A program made the translations under genes and the position numbers. The notes under the pieces are model-generated. The model saw nothing but the letters and a program-made list of their open reading frames with translations. It did not search any database and was not told the origin of the DNA. This document shows, in pieces, positions 48,805-55,959 of a stretch of 64,000 nt of DNA (within the stretch, counting starts at the first letter, position 1; every line of letters begins with the position of its first letter). The stretch lies in NCBI RefSeq assembly GCF_038039535.1, contig NZ_JBBPHP010000016.1, forward strand, positions 62,001 to 126,000. The letters run 5' to 3'. The stretch is from Catalinimonas sp038039535 (GTDB lineage Bacteria; Bacteroidota; Bacteroidia; Cytophagales; Cyclobacteriaceae).

Positions 48805-51629
48805 TGCATCCGATACTACTTGAAATAATCAGAAATAGAGAAAGCTCAACTGTGCAATTACCTAGTGCTCCTGCCGGAATGACCTTGCAAGGTGGACAAG
48901 GGAAAATTGTAATTTCTTGGAGTGGAATTCCCGCTGGTGTGACTAATAGAGTAATAGAAGCAAGTCTTGATGCTTCTAATTATTCTGTAATTGCTAGTGT
49001 CCAAAATGGAGATTTCACACTGAATGATACAGCATTCGAGTATGTAGGATTAGCGGATAATACTACTGTTTATATCAGGATGCAAGATCAAAATGAACAC
49101 GGTTTTGGTCCTTACAACACTCCTGATTTTGCTGTAACTAATGAACCTGTAGATCCACCTGGAGAACCGTTAGGCGGATTCAGTGACACACAACTAATTG
49201 ATGCTTATATCTCTAATAATGAAAGTGATGTACTTGTCTTACAGTTTGATGATACTGTCAATCTGGGCAACTGGGTAAATAATGATTTGTATTCTATCGA
49301 TCTCAAAGGTGGGTGCTGTCGGGTTAAGAATTATATCAATGGATCAGGTACAAATACATTACGTTTCAGACTTAGTGATCACGCACTTCCTGATGATGAA
49401 TTTGAATTTTTCTACAGGCATGAAGTAGGCAGTTTGACAAGTAATGGTGGTAAGGTTAACACACAAAATTTTACTGTTGATAATCAGACAACTTCATATC
49501 AGGGTACAGGTACTATATATTATATAAGTGAAACCGGAAATGATGCAAACAACGGTCTTTCACCTGGAACGGCAAAAAGAAATTATTCAGCTGTACAAAA
49601 CCTGTTGCAAGCTGGGGACTACGCACTATTCAGAAGGGGAGACAGTTGGACAGGGACAAGAATTCTTTTCAATCGATCAGGAAATGCGAATCAGTATATC
49701 ACTATAGGCAGTTATGGAACAGGTGCAAAACCTGTAATCAGCGGAATAGGAGGTCAATCAGTAGTAGAATTCACTCGTAGCTATAATGCTGTTGCTGACT
49801 TAGAAATAATCCATTCAGGTGGAAAAGGTGCTGTGCATTATGTCGGCTCTGAAAGATGTATTACAAGCAACTGTACAATCACGAGGAACGGTGGAATAGG
49901 TGGTTTAGGAATCCTGTTTGCGGAAAGGGAAAGTGGTACTATATATCCTATTGTGCTTCATAATACTGCTTTACGATTTTCAAATTGTATTCGTAGTAGT
50001 GGTGCGGATGGAACAAATCGAGGTACTCGTACAGATGATGGTACTCCTACTGGTGAATTTCTTCATCAAGTTCAAGGTGGTAGAATTCATGGGAATCTCG
50101 TAGGTGACAATCCTGGGACAAATCTCGATGGTATAGGTGTCATGAGAGGCGATTACAACGGTATTGTTGTACAATATAATACTGTACGAAATTGGGGGGA
50201 TGATGGATTCGATCACTTTGCTGGAAGGAATATTATTAATCAGTACAATACAGCAATTAACCCTAATAACGGTTCTGTAAATGCATTTAAAATTGGTGGT
50301 TCAACAGGTAATTTTGATGCAGACAACGGAGGTGTAAGAGGTGCTCAAGCAAAGAATGTCATTTGCAGATATAACAAAGCACTAGGTCATTCAAATGCGA
50401 ATGATGGCTATAATGTCATCAATTTGAACGATGGAAGATCAGCAGAAATTTACGGAAATCTCATTGTTGGCTGTACCCAAGGAACTGGTATAAAATTGGG
50501 TCAAAGTGGTGTAGACTATATACACGTATATAACAATACAATTATCGAGTGTAGAAGAGGAATGGAAAGTTGGGGCTTGGATGGTAATACTAATCAGGTA
50601 CAAATCTATAACAATATCTTTCACAGCAACGGTAATCCTGATGGTTATGATATGAGTTGTAGCCTGGGAAATGGAAACGGGGATCATGTAGGAAGGAACA
50701 ATATTTTTTGTAATGGTTCAGGTGGTGGTGCTGGATATACAGGACAGGGAGACATTAATAATGTAAGTCTTACTGATCTATTTGTAGATCCTCAAGCAAA
50801 CGGTAGTGGAGATTACACCCTAAAAGCTGGTAGTGTTGCGATTAATGCAGGATTCAACATTGCAGGATATACTAAGGATATTAATTCATTCACGGTTGAT
50901 CAGATAGATATAGGTTGTCATGAATATCGATCAGGAGAACTTGTATCTACTACTATTCATCTATGTGGTGATAGTACTGTGAATTTGAATTCTGGTGGTA
51001 AGCATGGTTGGGGAGAATATTTCGGTAATTATGTCAATGCTAGTGCAACTGTAAATAATAGAGGTGACTCTGGAGAAAGTGCTGATTCTTTCTATGAACT
51101 GTTTTGGAGTGGTGGTGCTAATCCTGTAAGAGATCAAGTATCAGCAGGTCACTATGTACTGTTTCAGTTCGGACATAATGATCAGTACAGCGAAACAAAA
51201 GGCACTTCAACGGCTGTAATGGCAAATAGGTTAAGAAGTTTTGTCGATGAAACACGTGCTAGGGGAGGTAATCCAATATTGGTTACTCCTGTAGAAAGGA
51301 TGATTGCACCTTCTTTCAACAGTCATGGTAATTATGATGATACTGTAAGAAGTGTAGCAACTGAAAAGAATGTTGTTTTACTCGATCTTCAAGCACTTAG
51401 TCAAGAGACTTTCTTATATCTATACTCGCAGGATGGAACAACAACTATTGCTAGTGACTTCGCTTCTAGTGATTCCCCCCCTTCGGGACCTGACGAAACG
51501 CATTTTTCTGCTAGTGGTGCTGATAGAGTTGCAAGAATGGTTCTGAGTTTGATCAATGCAAGTGGTAGTAATGTGAAACAATATATGAGCAATCAGAATT
51601 TCACCTGGAACAAAACTAATTACGCATAG
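48804..51629 (+). CDS. Tail spike with beta-helix and SGNH deacetylase domains
   Basis: 941 residues. A fibronectin type III domain (about 20-112, with IVISWSGIP and YVGLADNTTVYIRM) is followed by a linker domain. A right-handed beta-helix (about 235-690) starts IYYISETGNDANNGLSPGTA, the DUF1565 or pectate lyase-like pattern. A C-terminal SGNH hydrolase like rhamnogalacturonan acetylesterase (about 713-920) has GDST, the GHND block (QFGHNDQY) and the final DETHFS Asp-His pair. It should bind, cut and de-esterify a surface polysaccharide. The start ATG overlaps the fibre gene stop, so the two are co-translated. Confidence 0.85.
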   Translation: MHPILLEIIRNRESSTVQLPSAPAGMTLQGGQGKIVISWSGIPAGVTNRVIEASLDASNYSVIASVQNGDFTLNDTAFEYVGLADNTTVYIRMQDQNEHGFGPYNTPDFAVTNEPVDPPGEPLGGFSDTQLIDAYISNNESDVLVLQFDDTVNLGNWVNNDLYSIDLKGGCCRVKNYINGSGTNTLRFRLSDHALPDDEFEFFYRHEVGSLTSNGGKVNTQNFTVDNQTTSYQGTGTIYYISETGNDANNGLSPGTAKRNYSAVQNLLQAGDYALFRRGDSWTGTRILFNRSGNANQYITIGSYGTGAKPVISGIGGQSVVEFTRSYNAVADLEIIHSGGKGAVHYVGSERCITSNCTITRNGGIGGLGILFAERESGTIYPIVLHNTALRFSNCIRSSGADGTNRGTRTDDGTPTGEFLHQVQGGRIHGNLVGDNPGTNLDGIGVMRGDYNGIVVQYNTVRNWGDDGFDHFAGRNIINQYNTAINPNNGSVNAFKIGGSTGNFDADNGGVRGAQAKNVICRYNKALGHSNANDGYNVINLNDGRSAEIYGNLIVGCTQGTGIKLGQSGVDYIHVYNNTIIECRRGMESWGLDGNTNQVQIYNNIFHSNGNPDGYDMSCSLGNGNGDHVGRNNIFCNGSGGGAGYTGQGDINNVSLTDLFVDPQANGSGDYTLKAGSVAINAGFNIAGYTKDINSFTVDQIDIGCHEYRSGELVSTTIHLCGDSTVNLNSGGKHGWGEYFGNYVNASATVNNRGDSGESADSFYELFWSGGANPVRDQVSAGHYVLFQFGHNDQYSETKGTSTAVMANRLRSFVDETRARGGNPILVTPVERMIAPSFNSHGNYDDTVRSVATEKNVVLLDLQALSQETFLYLYSQDGTTTIASDFASSDSPPSGPDETHFSASGADRVARMVLSLINASGSNVKQYMSNQNFTWNKTNYA

Positions 51630-51636
51630 TAGAAAA

Positions 51637-51666
51637 AGGTCCGGCTCAAACCACGACACCGGACCT
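51637..51666. terminator. Strong hairpin after the tail spike gene
   Basis: AGGTCCGG / CCGGACCT, 8-bp stem (51637-51644 and 51659-51666). Its T run (TTTTT) is on the minus strand, so it is a leftward terminator; rightward it may only pause transcription. Confidence 0.65.
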
Positions 51667-51760
51667 CTACTCACTTACGCTGTATATATGTAACTAACTA
51701 TGCGTTATAAAGGTATATTTATTATTTGAATAATACAAATTTAATTTGAAGTAAAAAAAG

Positions 51761-51781
51761 GCTCGAACTATATGAACGAGC
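51761..51781. terminator. Bidirectional terminator between spike and integrase operon
   Basis: GCTCG (51761-51765) / CGAGC (51777-51781) with T or A runs on both sides (AAAAAAAG before, TTTTC after). It fits the ends of both convergent units. Confidence 0.75.
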
Positions 51782-51847
51782 TTTTCTAGATTGTTAAGTT
51801 GTGTAAGAATATGCATAAAGGTAAATCAAATATTGTAATAATACAAT

Positions 51848-52390
51848 TTATCCGTTTTTTGCTTCTAGAATTTTTTGTAGATCACTTTCGGTAATGAATT
51901 TTCCTTTAGCTTTTTCATTACCTACATTTTTTACATCTATGTTTAGTTTCTTGATATAATTCTTCAGGGTGTTAAGAGATATTTGATTATCAGGGTTATT
52001 AACTACCTCACTAAAAGAATAGAATCTTTCCATAATCTTATTTTCATCAGCATACTGTATAATATCCTGTATATCTTGATCAGAGATATTACATATATAA
52101 TCATATACTTTCCCGTTAATATGATTACTCAGAACAGGAAATGACTCAGCTATCATTTGAATAAACCTTCTTACCGAATCCTTTCTATCAAAAACAATAT
52201 TATACACTTTGAAGTGATCCGAATGCAGAGTAAAAAATATCTTCAAAAAATGTTCTGCTTCCTGTCTGTTCAAATGAAGTAAATGATTAGTTAATAATCT
52301 AGCTGCAAGTACTTGTGATATTCCTGAATCAACATATACCGAATCGTAAAAGAATTCAAAGTTCTGTGCTATAGACTCGTATTTTTTCAT
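51848..52390 (-). CDS. Unknown protein translationally coupled to the integrase
   Basis: 180 residues, helical, starting MKKYESIAQNFEFFYDSVYV. The C-terminal 50 residues (ISLNTLKNYIKKLNIDVKNV, then KGKFITESDLQKILEAKNG) resemble an excisionase or MerR-like winged helix. ATG at 52390 overlaps the integrase stop (TAATG), so it is made with integrase. A recombination directionality factor or a lysogeny regulator is plausible from position; neither is shown. Confidence 0.6.
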   Translation of the reverse strand: MKKYESIAQNFEFFYDSVYVDSGISQVLAARLLTNHLLHLNRQEAEHFLKIFFTLHSDHFKVYNIVFDRKDSVRRFIQMIAESFPVLSNHINGKVYDYICNISDQDIQDIIQYADENKIMERFYSFSEVVNNPDNQISLNTLKNYIKKLNIDVKNVGNEKAKGKFITESDLQKILEAKNG

Positions 52391-53709
52391 TACTCAGCTT
52401 TCTTAATTGAATTGTAAATTTCCTCATGCTTCAAATTCCCTTTCACCATTGCAGCAGTAGATTTGTACTGATACCTACTTCTTGCTTTTGATCTATGTCC
52501 AGTTGCAAGTCTACTAATTGCTTCATCGATCTGACTTTCATCATCAATACTTACTCTCGTTTGTCTAGCCATTTTGCTAGTGATATGATCACAGAATCTT
52601 TTTCTTTCTATCATCTTTATATTCCTATCAGCATCAAAATATTTTACTTCTATTTCGTGATCCCATCCCAGCAATTCAGCTAACTTTTTTAACTGGAGGT
52701 TTATGTCTTTAGCAGGTTTACGTTTAGGTAATTTACCATCATTCCGTTTTAGAATTTCAACTCCATAACTCAGGATAGGAATGTCTTTATGTTGTTTTTT
52801 GTTTTTTTGCTCGAAGTAATTCAGTAACCAAACTTCTCTAGCTTCACCATCTATCATCATGTATTCCTTCCTTATGTCATCCTGTTTAATTGCTAGGTAG
52901 TCATGAACTCGTAGTCCACCCATCGACACCATAAGTACAAAATGATCTCTAGTAACCCTTAGATGTGATTGTTTAATATCAAACTGATCAAAATTAAATA
53001 AGTCCAAAAACATACCATAATCCAACCCTATAGGATCATCAAACAAAACATCTGGTTTTAGGTCTTGGATATCCTCTTTTATCTCCATCACATATTGTTT
53101 AATTTTCCTGTTTCTCCTATTATATTTTTTGATAGTATTGAACACTCTACCCAATCTTGACATATAAGATTCAATTGTACTTATCTTATCAAGATGCTTA
53201 GATATGTAATCATAAAAACCTTCTAACCATTCAAAATCTATATCCTTTAACTTTGCATTTTTGTCATATAGCTCGACGTAATTCCTGACATTTTTCTCTG
53301 ACTTTCTAGTGTTCTTGTTTGAAATATTATTCAAATGAATGTCGCACCAATCAATTAATTTTTGATCAAAAAATGATTCCTCATCATTAGTACTTCTCTT
53401 TACTTTTTCAGCACGTTCCTTTTCAATCTCCAATGCTTTTTGCATCTCCACACAGGTAGGTTCTATTCCATTTTCAAGCAGAGATTTTTTCACTTTTTCA
53501 AGTCGATCAGATTCAGCTTTGAGGTAAGCATTTAGGGATTCATCTGTTTTGGAGATCCCCAAATCTTTTATCCAATCATTTTTACTTACTCTGAAATTTG
53601 TAGGAAACCTTAAACGAGAAGGTTTGCCTGGGTGACGATATTCTATTACTACTTGCTGTTTACCTTCAGCATTAACGAAACTTAGAAGAATTGCTTTTAC
53701 ATAGCCCAT
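52390..53709 (-). CDS. int: Tyrosine recombinase, prophage integrase
   Basis: About 439 residues from ATG 53709; a TTG two codons earlier is the alternative. It has an N-terminal arm-binding domain (about 1-55), a SAM-like core-binding domain (about 115-215), and a catalytic domain. Catalytic residues: R269 in SMGGLRVHD, R384 in KMARQT (the usual His of HxxR is Lys here), H407 in ATGHRS and the nucleophile Y415 or Y417 in RYQYKS. It should insert the element at tRNA-Arg. The promoter region overlaps the putative arm sites at 53738-53783, so integrase may autoregulate. Confidence 0.92.
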   Translation of the reverse strand: MGYVKAILLSFVNAEGKQQVVIEYRHPGKPSRLRFPTNFRVSKNDWIKDLGISKTDESLNAYLKAESDRLEKVKKSLLENGIEPTCVEMQKALEIEKERAEKVKRSTNDEESFFDQKLIDWCDIHLNNISNKNTRKSEKNVRNYVELYDKNAKLKDIDFEWLEGFYDYISKHLDKISTIESYMSRLGRVFNTIKKYNRRNRKIKQYVMEIKEDIQDLKPDVLFDDPIGLDYGMFLDLFNFDQFDIKQSHLRVTRDHFVLMVSMGGLRVHDYLAIKQDDIRKEYMMIDGEAREVWLLNYFEQKNKKQHKDIPILSYGVEILKRNDGKLPKRKPAKDINLQLKKLAELLGWDHEIEVKYFDADRNIKMIERKRFCDHITSKMARQTRVSIDDESQIDEAISRLATGHRSKARSRYQYKSTAAMVKGNLKHEEIYNSIKKAE

Positions 53710-53737
53710 AATCAATAATATTTACCGTTTGAAGCTC

Positions 53738-53783
53738 ATTAATACAGGATTAATACACGAATACTAATACAGTATTAATACAA
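53738..53783 (+). repeat. Four ATTAATACA-type repeats (candidate integrase arm sites, right)
   Basis: ATTAATACAG (53738-53747), ATTAATACAC (53749-53758), ACTAATACAG (53763-53772) and ATTAATACAA (53774-53783). They form two pairs, each with an 11-bp step, in the same orientation as the pair near attL. They precede the integrase gene. Confidence 0.65.
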
Positions 53784-53892
53784 AGAACGGCATTTTATTG
53801 AAAATGACATAGTAAAAATGCTAACAAAATTTAAATAATTATAATTGTTGACAAAAATATAGTGTCATATTCTGTCAAAAAACCAATTGGCG

Positions 53893-53910
53893 GATTCCTG
53901 CCGGGACCAC
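53893..53910 (+). other. attR (core GATTCCTGCCGG plus CCAC) with host tRNA 3' end
   Basis: GATTCCTGCCGG (53893-53904), then GA and CCAC. Rejoined to the tRNA body it gives acceptor half CGGGACC, pairing GGTTCCG with T3-A70 and T4-G69. This is the original host tRNA end, displaced by integration. Confidence 0.9.
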
Positions 53911-53911
53911 A

Positions 53912-53953
53912 AAATCCCCTTGTAAACATTTTGTATGCAAGGGGTTTATTTTT
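53912..53953 (+). terminator. Original host terminator of tRNA-Arg
   Basis: AAATCCCCTTG (53912-53922) pairs with CAAGGGGTTT (53938-53947; one bulged T), then ATTTTT. Before integration this followed the tRNA gene. Confidence 0.75.
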
Positions 53954-54164
53954 GCCTCACTTCCTGAATTTCTCTAACACCGATTATTAGCAAAAGTAGT
54001 TTCCCATGTCTCATGAATACCATTTCAACGACACCCATAACGCAACATACTTCTAAAAGCCATTTACCGATACCTCTACTATTTCTGAAATGCTCATTGC
54101 TATCTACTTTATTGTAAATAGCAGGAAGGTGAAAAACAATATTTGCTTTCGTAAATGGTAGCAC
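53946..54164 (-). CDS. Doubtful small ORF next to attR
   Basis: 72 codons starting MLPFTKANIVFHLPAIYNKV, with a hydrophobic middle (WLLEVCCVMGVVEMVFM). Its 3' end runs into the T-rich side of the displaced tRNA terminator. I recognise no family. It could be a chance frame or the remains of a host gene. Confidence 0.25.
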   Translation of the reverse strand: MLPFTKANIVFHLPAIYNKVDSNEHFRNSRGIGKWLLEVCCVMGVVEMVFMRHGKLLLLIIGVREIQEVRQK

Positions 54165-54571
54165 AAGTGATCATAATAGGAATCTGAATATTATATAAAA
54201 ATTCCAACTATTTTTGTAATAATTTATTTACATAACAAAGCATTCAATTTTTAAAATTTTAAAAAGACATTTTTTTATAAAAAATCTTAAATAATTTTAA
54301 TCAGCCATATATGCCTGAAAAATAATGAGTTACGTGAAACTATAAAGCTAAAAGTTTAAAACATAATTCCTTTAAAACTTTCGGGCCTATAAATTGACTT
54401 TTTGTTTCGACGCAGAATCAGCAAATTTGTATATAAGCAATTAACTATACTAGTGTGAGTTTTTTCACAACTTTGTATTAACAATTTGCTTTCGTATTTG
54501 AAAAGGATAATAAGCAGGACAGAATTGCTTTGAAGATATGTAGTTGAGTATAATTCTTACTACAAAGAAAA
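54165..54571. other. AT-rich intergenic DNA, no gene seen
   Basis: About 400 bp, strongly AT-rich, with no supported frame. A possible promoter TTTG-N18-TATAATTC at about 54529-54558 precedes the hairpin at 54572 and could drive the small peptide gene. Confidence 0.4.
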
Positions 54572-54596
54572 ACCAGCATGGTAGGAACATGCTGGT
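54572..54596. terminator. Perfect 9-bp hairpin before the small peptide gene
   Basis: ACCAGCATG (54572-54580) / CATGCTGGT (54588-54596), loop GTAGGAA. On the minus strand TTTTTC follows, so it can end a leftward antisense transcript; on the plus strand it would be a 5' UTR hairpin 37 bases before ATG 54633. Confidence 0.6.
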
Positions 54597-54632
54597 GAGT
54601 TTAATTTTTAACTAAAATTTAAATTACCTGTT

Positions 54633-54725
54633 ATGAGTAATTTCAATTTACCGGAAATCACAGCACTGTTACTAGCAGTAGCTGCGGTGATCCGCGCGAT
54701 ATCACGCTTTCGCAAATTAAAGTAG
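54633..54725 (+). CDS. Candidate 30-residue membrane peptide
   Basis: MSNFNLPEITALLLAVAAVI then RAISRFRKLK: one hydrophobic helix followed by five basic residues. A strong terminator begins 15 bp after the stop and a hairpin precedes it, so it has the size of a one-gene transcript. The layout is like small type I toxins or other tiny membrane peptides. No known family is recognised. Confidence 0.45.
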   Translation: MSNFNLPEITALLLAVAAVIRAISRFRKLK

Positions 54726-54740
54726 CGTGAATTTGAACAG

Positions 54741-54767
54741 CCCCGAGGTTTTACCTTGGGGTTTTTT
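54741..54767 (+). terminator. Intrinsic terminator after the small peptide gene
   Basis: CCCCGAGG (54741-54748) / CCTTGGGG (54754-54761) with one G-T pair, loop TTTTA, then TTTTTT. Confidence 0.88.
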
Positions 54768-55284
54768 GTCATACAGTGTATAACATTGGACATCAACGTA
54801 TGACAATGTATAACAACGTAAAACTGGGTAAAACTGAGTAAAAAAGCAAAATTATTTTATGTAAAAAGCTAAATAAATTATGCAAAATGCTTAATAAATT
54901 GTGCTTTTTAAGTGATAAATTAGTTATTGCTGATTCTATTCTCTGACAATTTTTCAAGCCCCTTTACTAACCTCTCTTCATGTGTTACTAGCTTTTTCTG
55001 ATACAGAAAACTTATTCCAGTAATAAGGGGCTATTTCTACTGAGGTACCCCTAAATCTGTATGCATAATGTAGTGATTGATGAGGTCAGAGATAGAATTT
55101 TATCTACCGCATTGAGCTTGATGGCTTCATTTGTACCAAATACTTCCCAGCTTTGCTCATCTTAACTTCTACACAAGCATTTTAACTTCTTTCTTTAAAC
55201 CTTCAAACAAAAAGTTTTTTCAGCGATTATGCTTTGGTAATCCTTGTAAAAACTACCTTTACCTATCGCTAACCTATCTTATCT
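54768..55284. other. Intergenic DNA with short degenerate repeats, no gene
   Basis: About 515 bp. 54777-54850 has several degenerate ATAACAxxGTA and GTAAAACTG units (CATCAACGTATGACAATG, then two GTAAAACTGxGTAAAA). Their role is unknown. The remainder contains the promoter region of the lipoprotein gene; nothing else is seen. Confidence 0.4.
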
Positions 55285-55947
55285 ATGAGTTTGTATCCAT
55301 ACTTCTCTCTTCAGAACTTAATATTGGGGCTGTTGATATTCCTGGCGGCCTGTACCGCCACTTCTACCAATTTCACCGGTTCCTGGAAAAGTCCTGATCT
55401 GGATAAACAAAAGAGCTACGACAATATTTTTGTGGCTGCTCTTACTCAGAATATGAACGCCAAAGAAATTGTGGAAGGAGAGTTAGTGGCTCTACTGGAG
55501 CAGCAAGGCATTAACGCGACTACCAGTCTAAGCTTATTTCCGAATAACTTCTCAGCAGAGCATGCCAGCGATAAAAGGCTGATTCTGGACAAAGTAAAGG
55601 CTAATGGTAATGATGCTATTCTGGCCATATCATTGGTAGACCAGACGCATGAGAATCGTTATGTAGGAGGAAATGATACCTATGCTCCTACCTTAGCTTA
55701 TGGTTATTACGATAACTTCCATACCTACTATTCTTATAACTACAACCAGATCTATACACCCGGCTATTACTCTCTGGACAAAATCTACTACCTAGAAACC
55801 AATCTCTATGATGTAGAAAACGAAAAGCTGTACTGGTCTGCCCAGTCCGATACGTATAATCCGGGTGACATAGAGTACTTTGCCGAAGATTTTTCCAAAG
55901 CTATTATCGCTCAGCTGAAAAGAGAAGGCCTGATTGAAGTGGAATAA
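55285..55947 (+). CDS. DUF4136-like lipoprotein
   Basis: 220 residues with signal peptide and lipobox (LLIFLAAC, Cys about 23). Body: TNFTGSWKSPDL, then VAALTQNMNAKEIVEGELVALLEQQG, then a Tyr-rich stretch (YYDNFHTYYSYNYNQIYTPGYY) and LETNLYDVENEKLYWSAQS. This matches small lipoproteins of the DUF4136 kind, found across Bacteroidota and Proteobacteria, with no known function. It is a single rightward gene, convergent with the TlpA-like gene 12 bp away. Confidence 0.8.
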   Translation: MSLYPYFSLQNLILGLLIFLAACTATSTNFTGSWKSPDLDKQKSYDNIFVAALTQNMNAKEIVEGELVALLEQQGINATTSLSLFPNNFSAEHASDKRLILDKVKANGNDAILAISLVDQTHENRYVGGNDTYAPTLAYGYYDNFHTYYSYNYNQIYTPGYYSLDKIYYLETNLYDVENEKLYWSAQSDTYNPGDIEYFAEDFSKAIIAQLKREGLIEVE

Positions 55948-55959
55948 TACTACCTGGGA

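Larger units (their letters stand above)
15776..53904. mobile_element. Temperate siphovirus prophage, about 38.1 kb
   Basis: Bounded by the 12-bp direct repeat GATTCCTGCCGG at 15776-15787 (inside tRNA-Arg) and 53893-53904. It contains a tyrosine integrase at the right end, TerS/TerL, portal, HK97-type protease and capsid, connectors, tail tube, tape measure, tail tip and fibres, antirepressor and a replication protein, all apparently intact. A tape measure and tail tube without a sheath protein indicate a long non-contractile tail. The DNA is clearly more AT-rich than both flanks and uses many TTG starts. No lysis genes or CI-type repressor are recognised, so completeness of function is not proven. 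Confidence 0.95.

Noticed and set aside
52390..53709. Integrase as defective because the HxxR histidine is missing
   Set aside because: Lys at that position is tolerated in other tyrosine recombinases, and the Arg, Arg, His and Tyr residues are all present.
53880..53953. A second tRNA gene at the right end
   Set aside because: Only the 3' end of tRNA-Arg is present there; the body needed for a cloverleaf is missing. It is the displaced attR half.
54608..54796. 62-codon leftward frame opposite the small peptide
   Set aside because: It crosses the intrinsic terminator and has no family likeness; it is antisense to the 30-residue frame.
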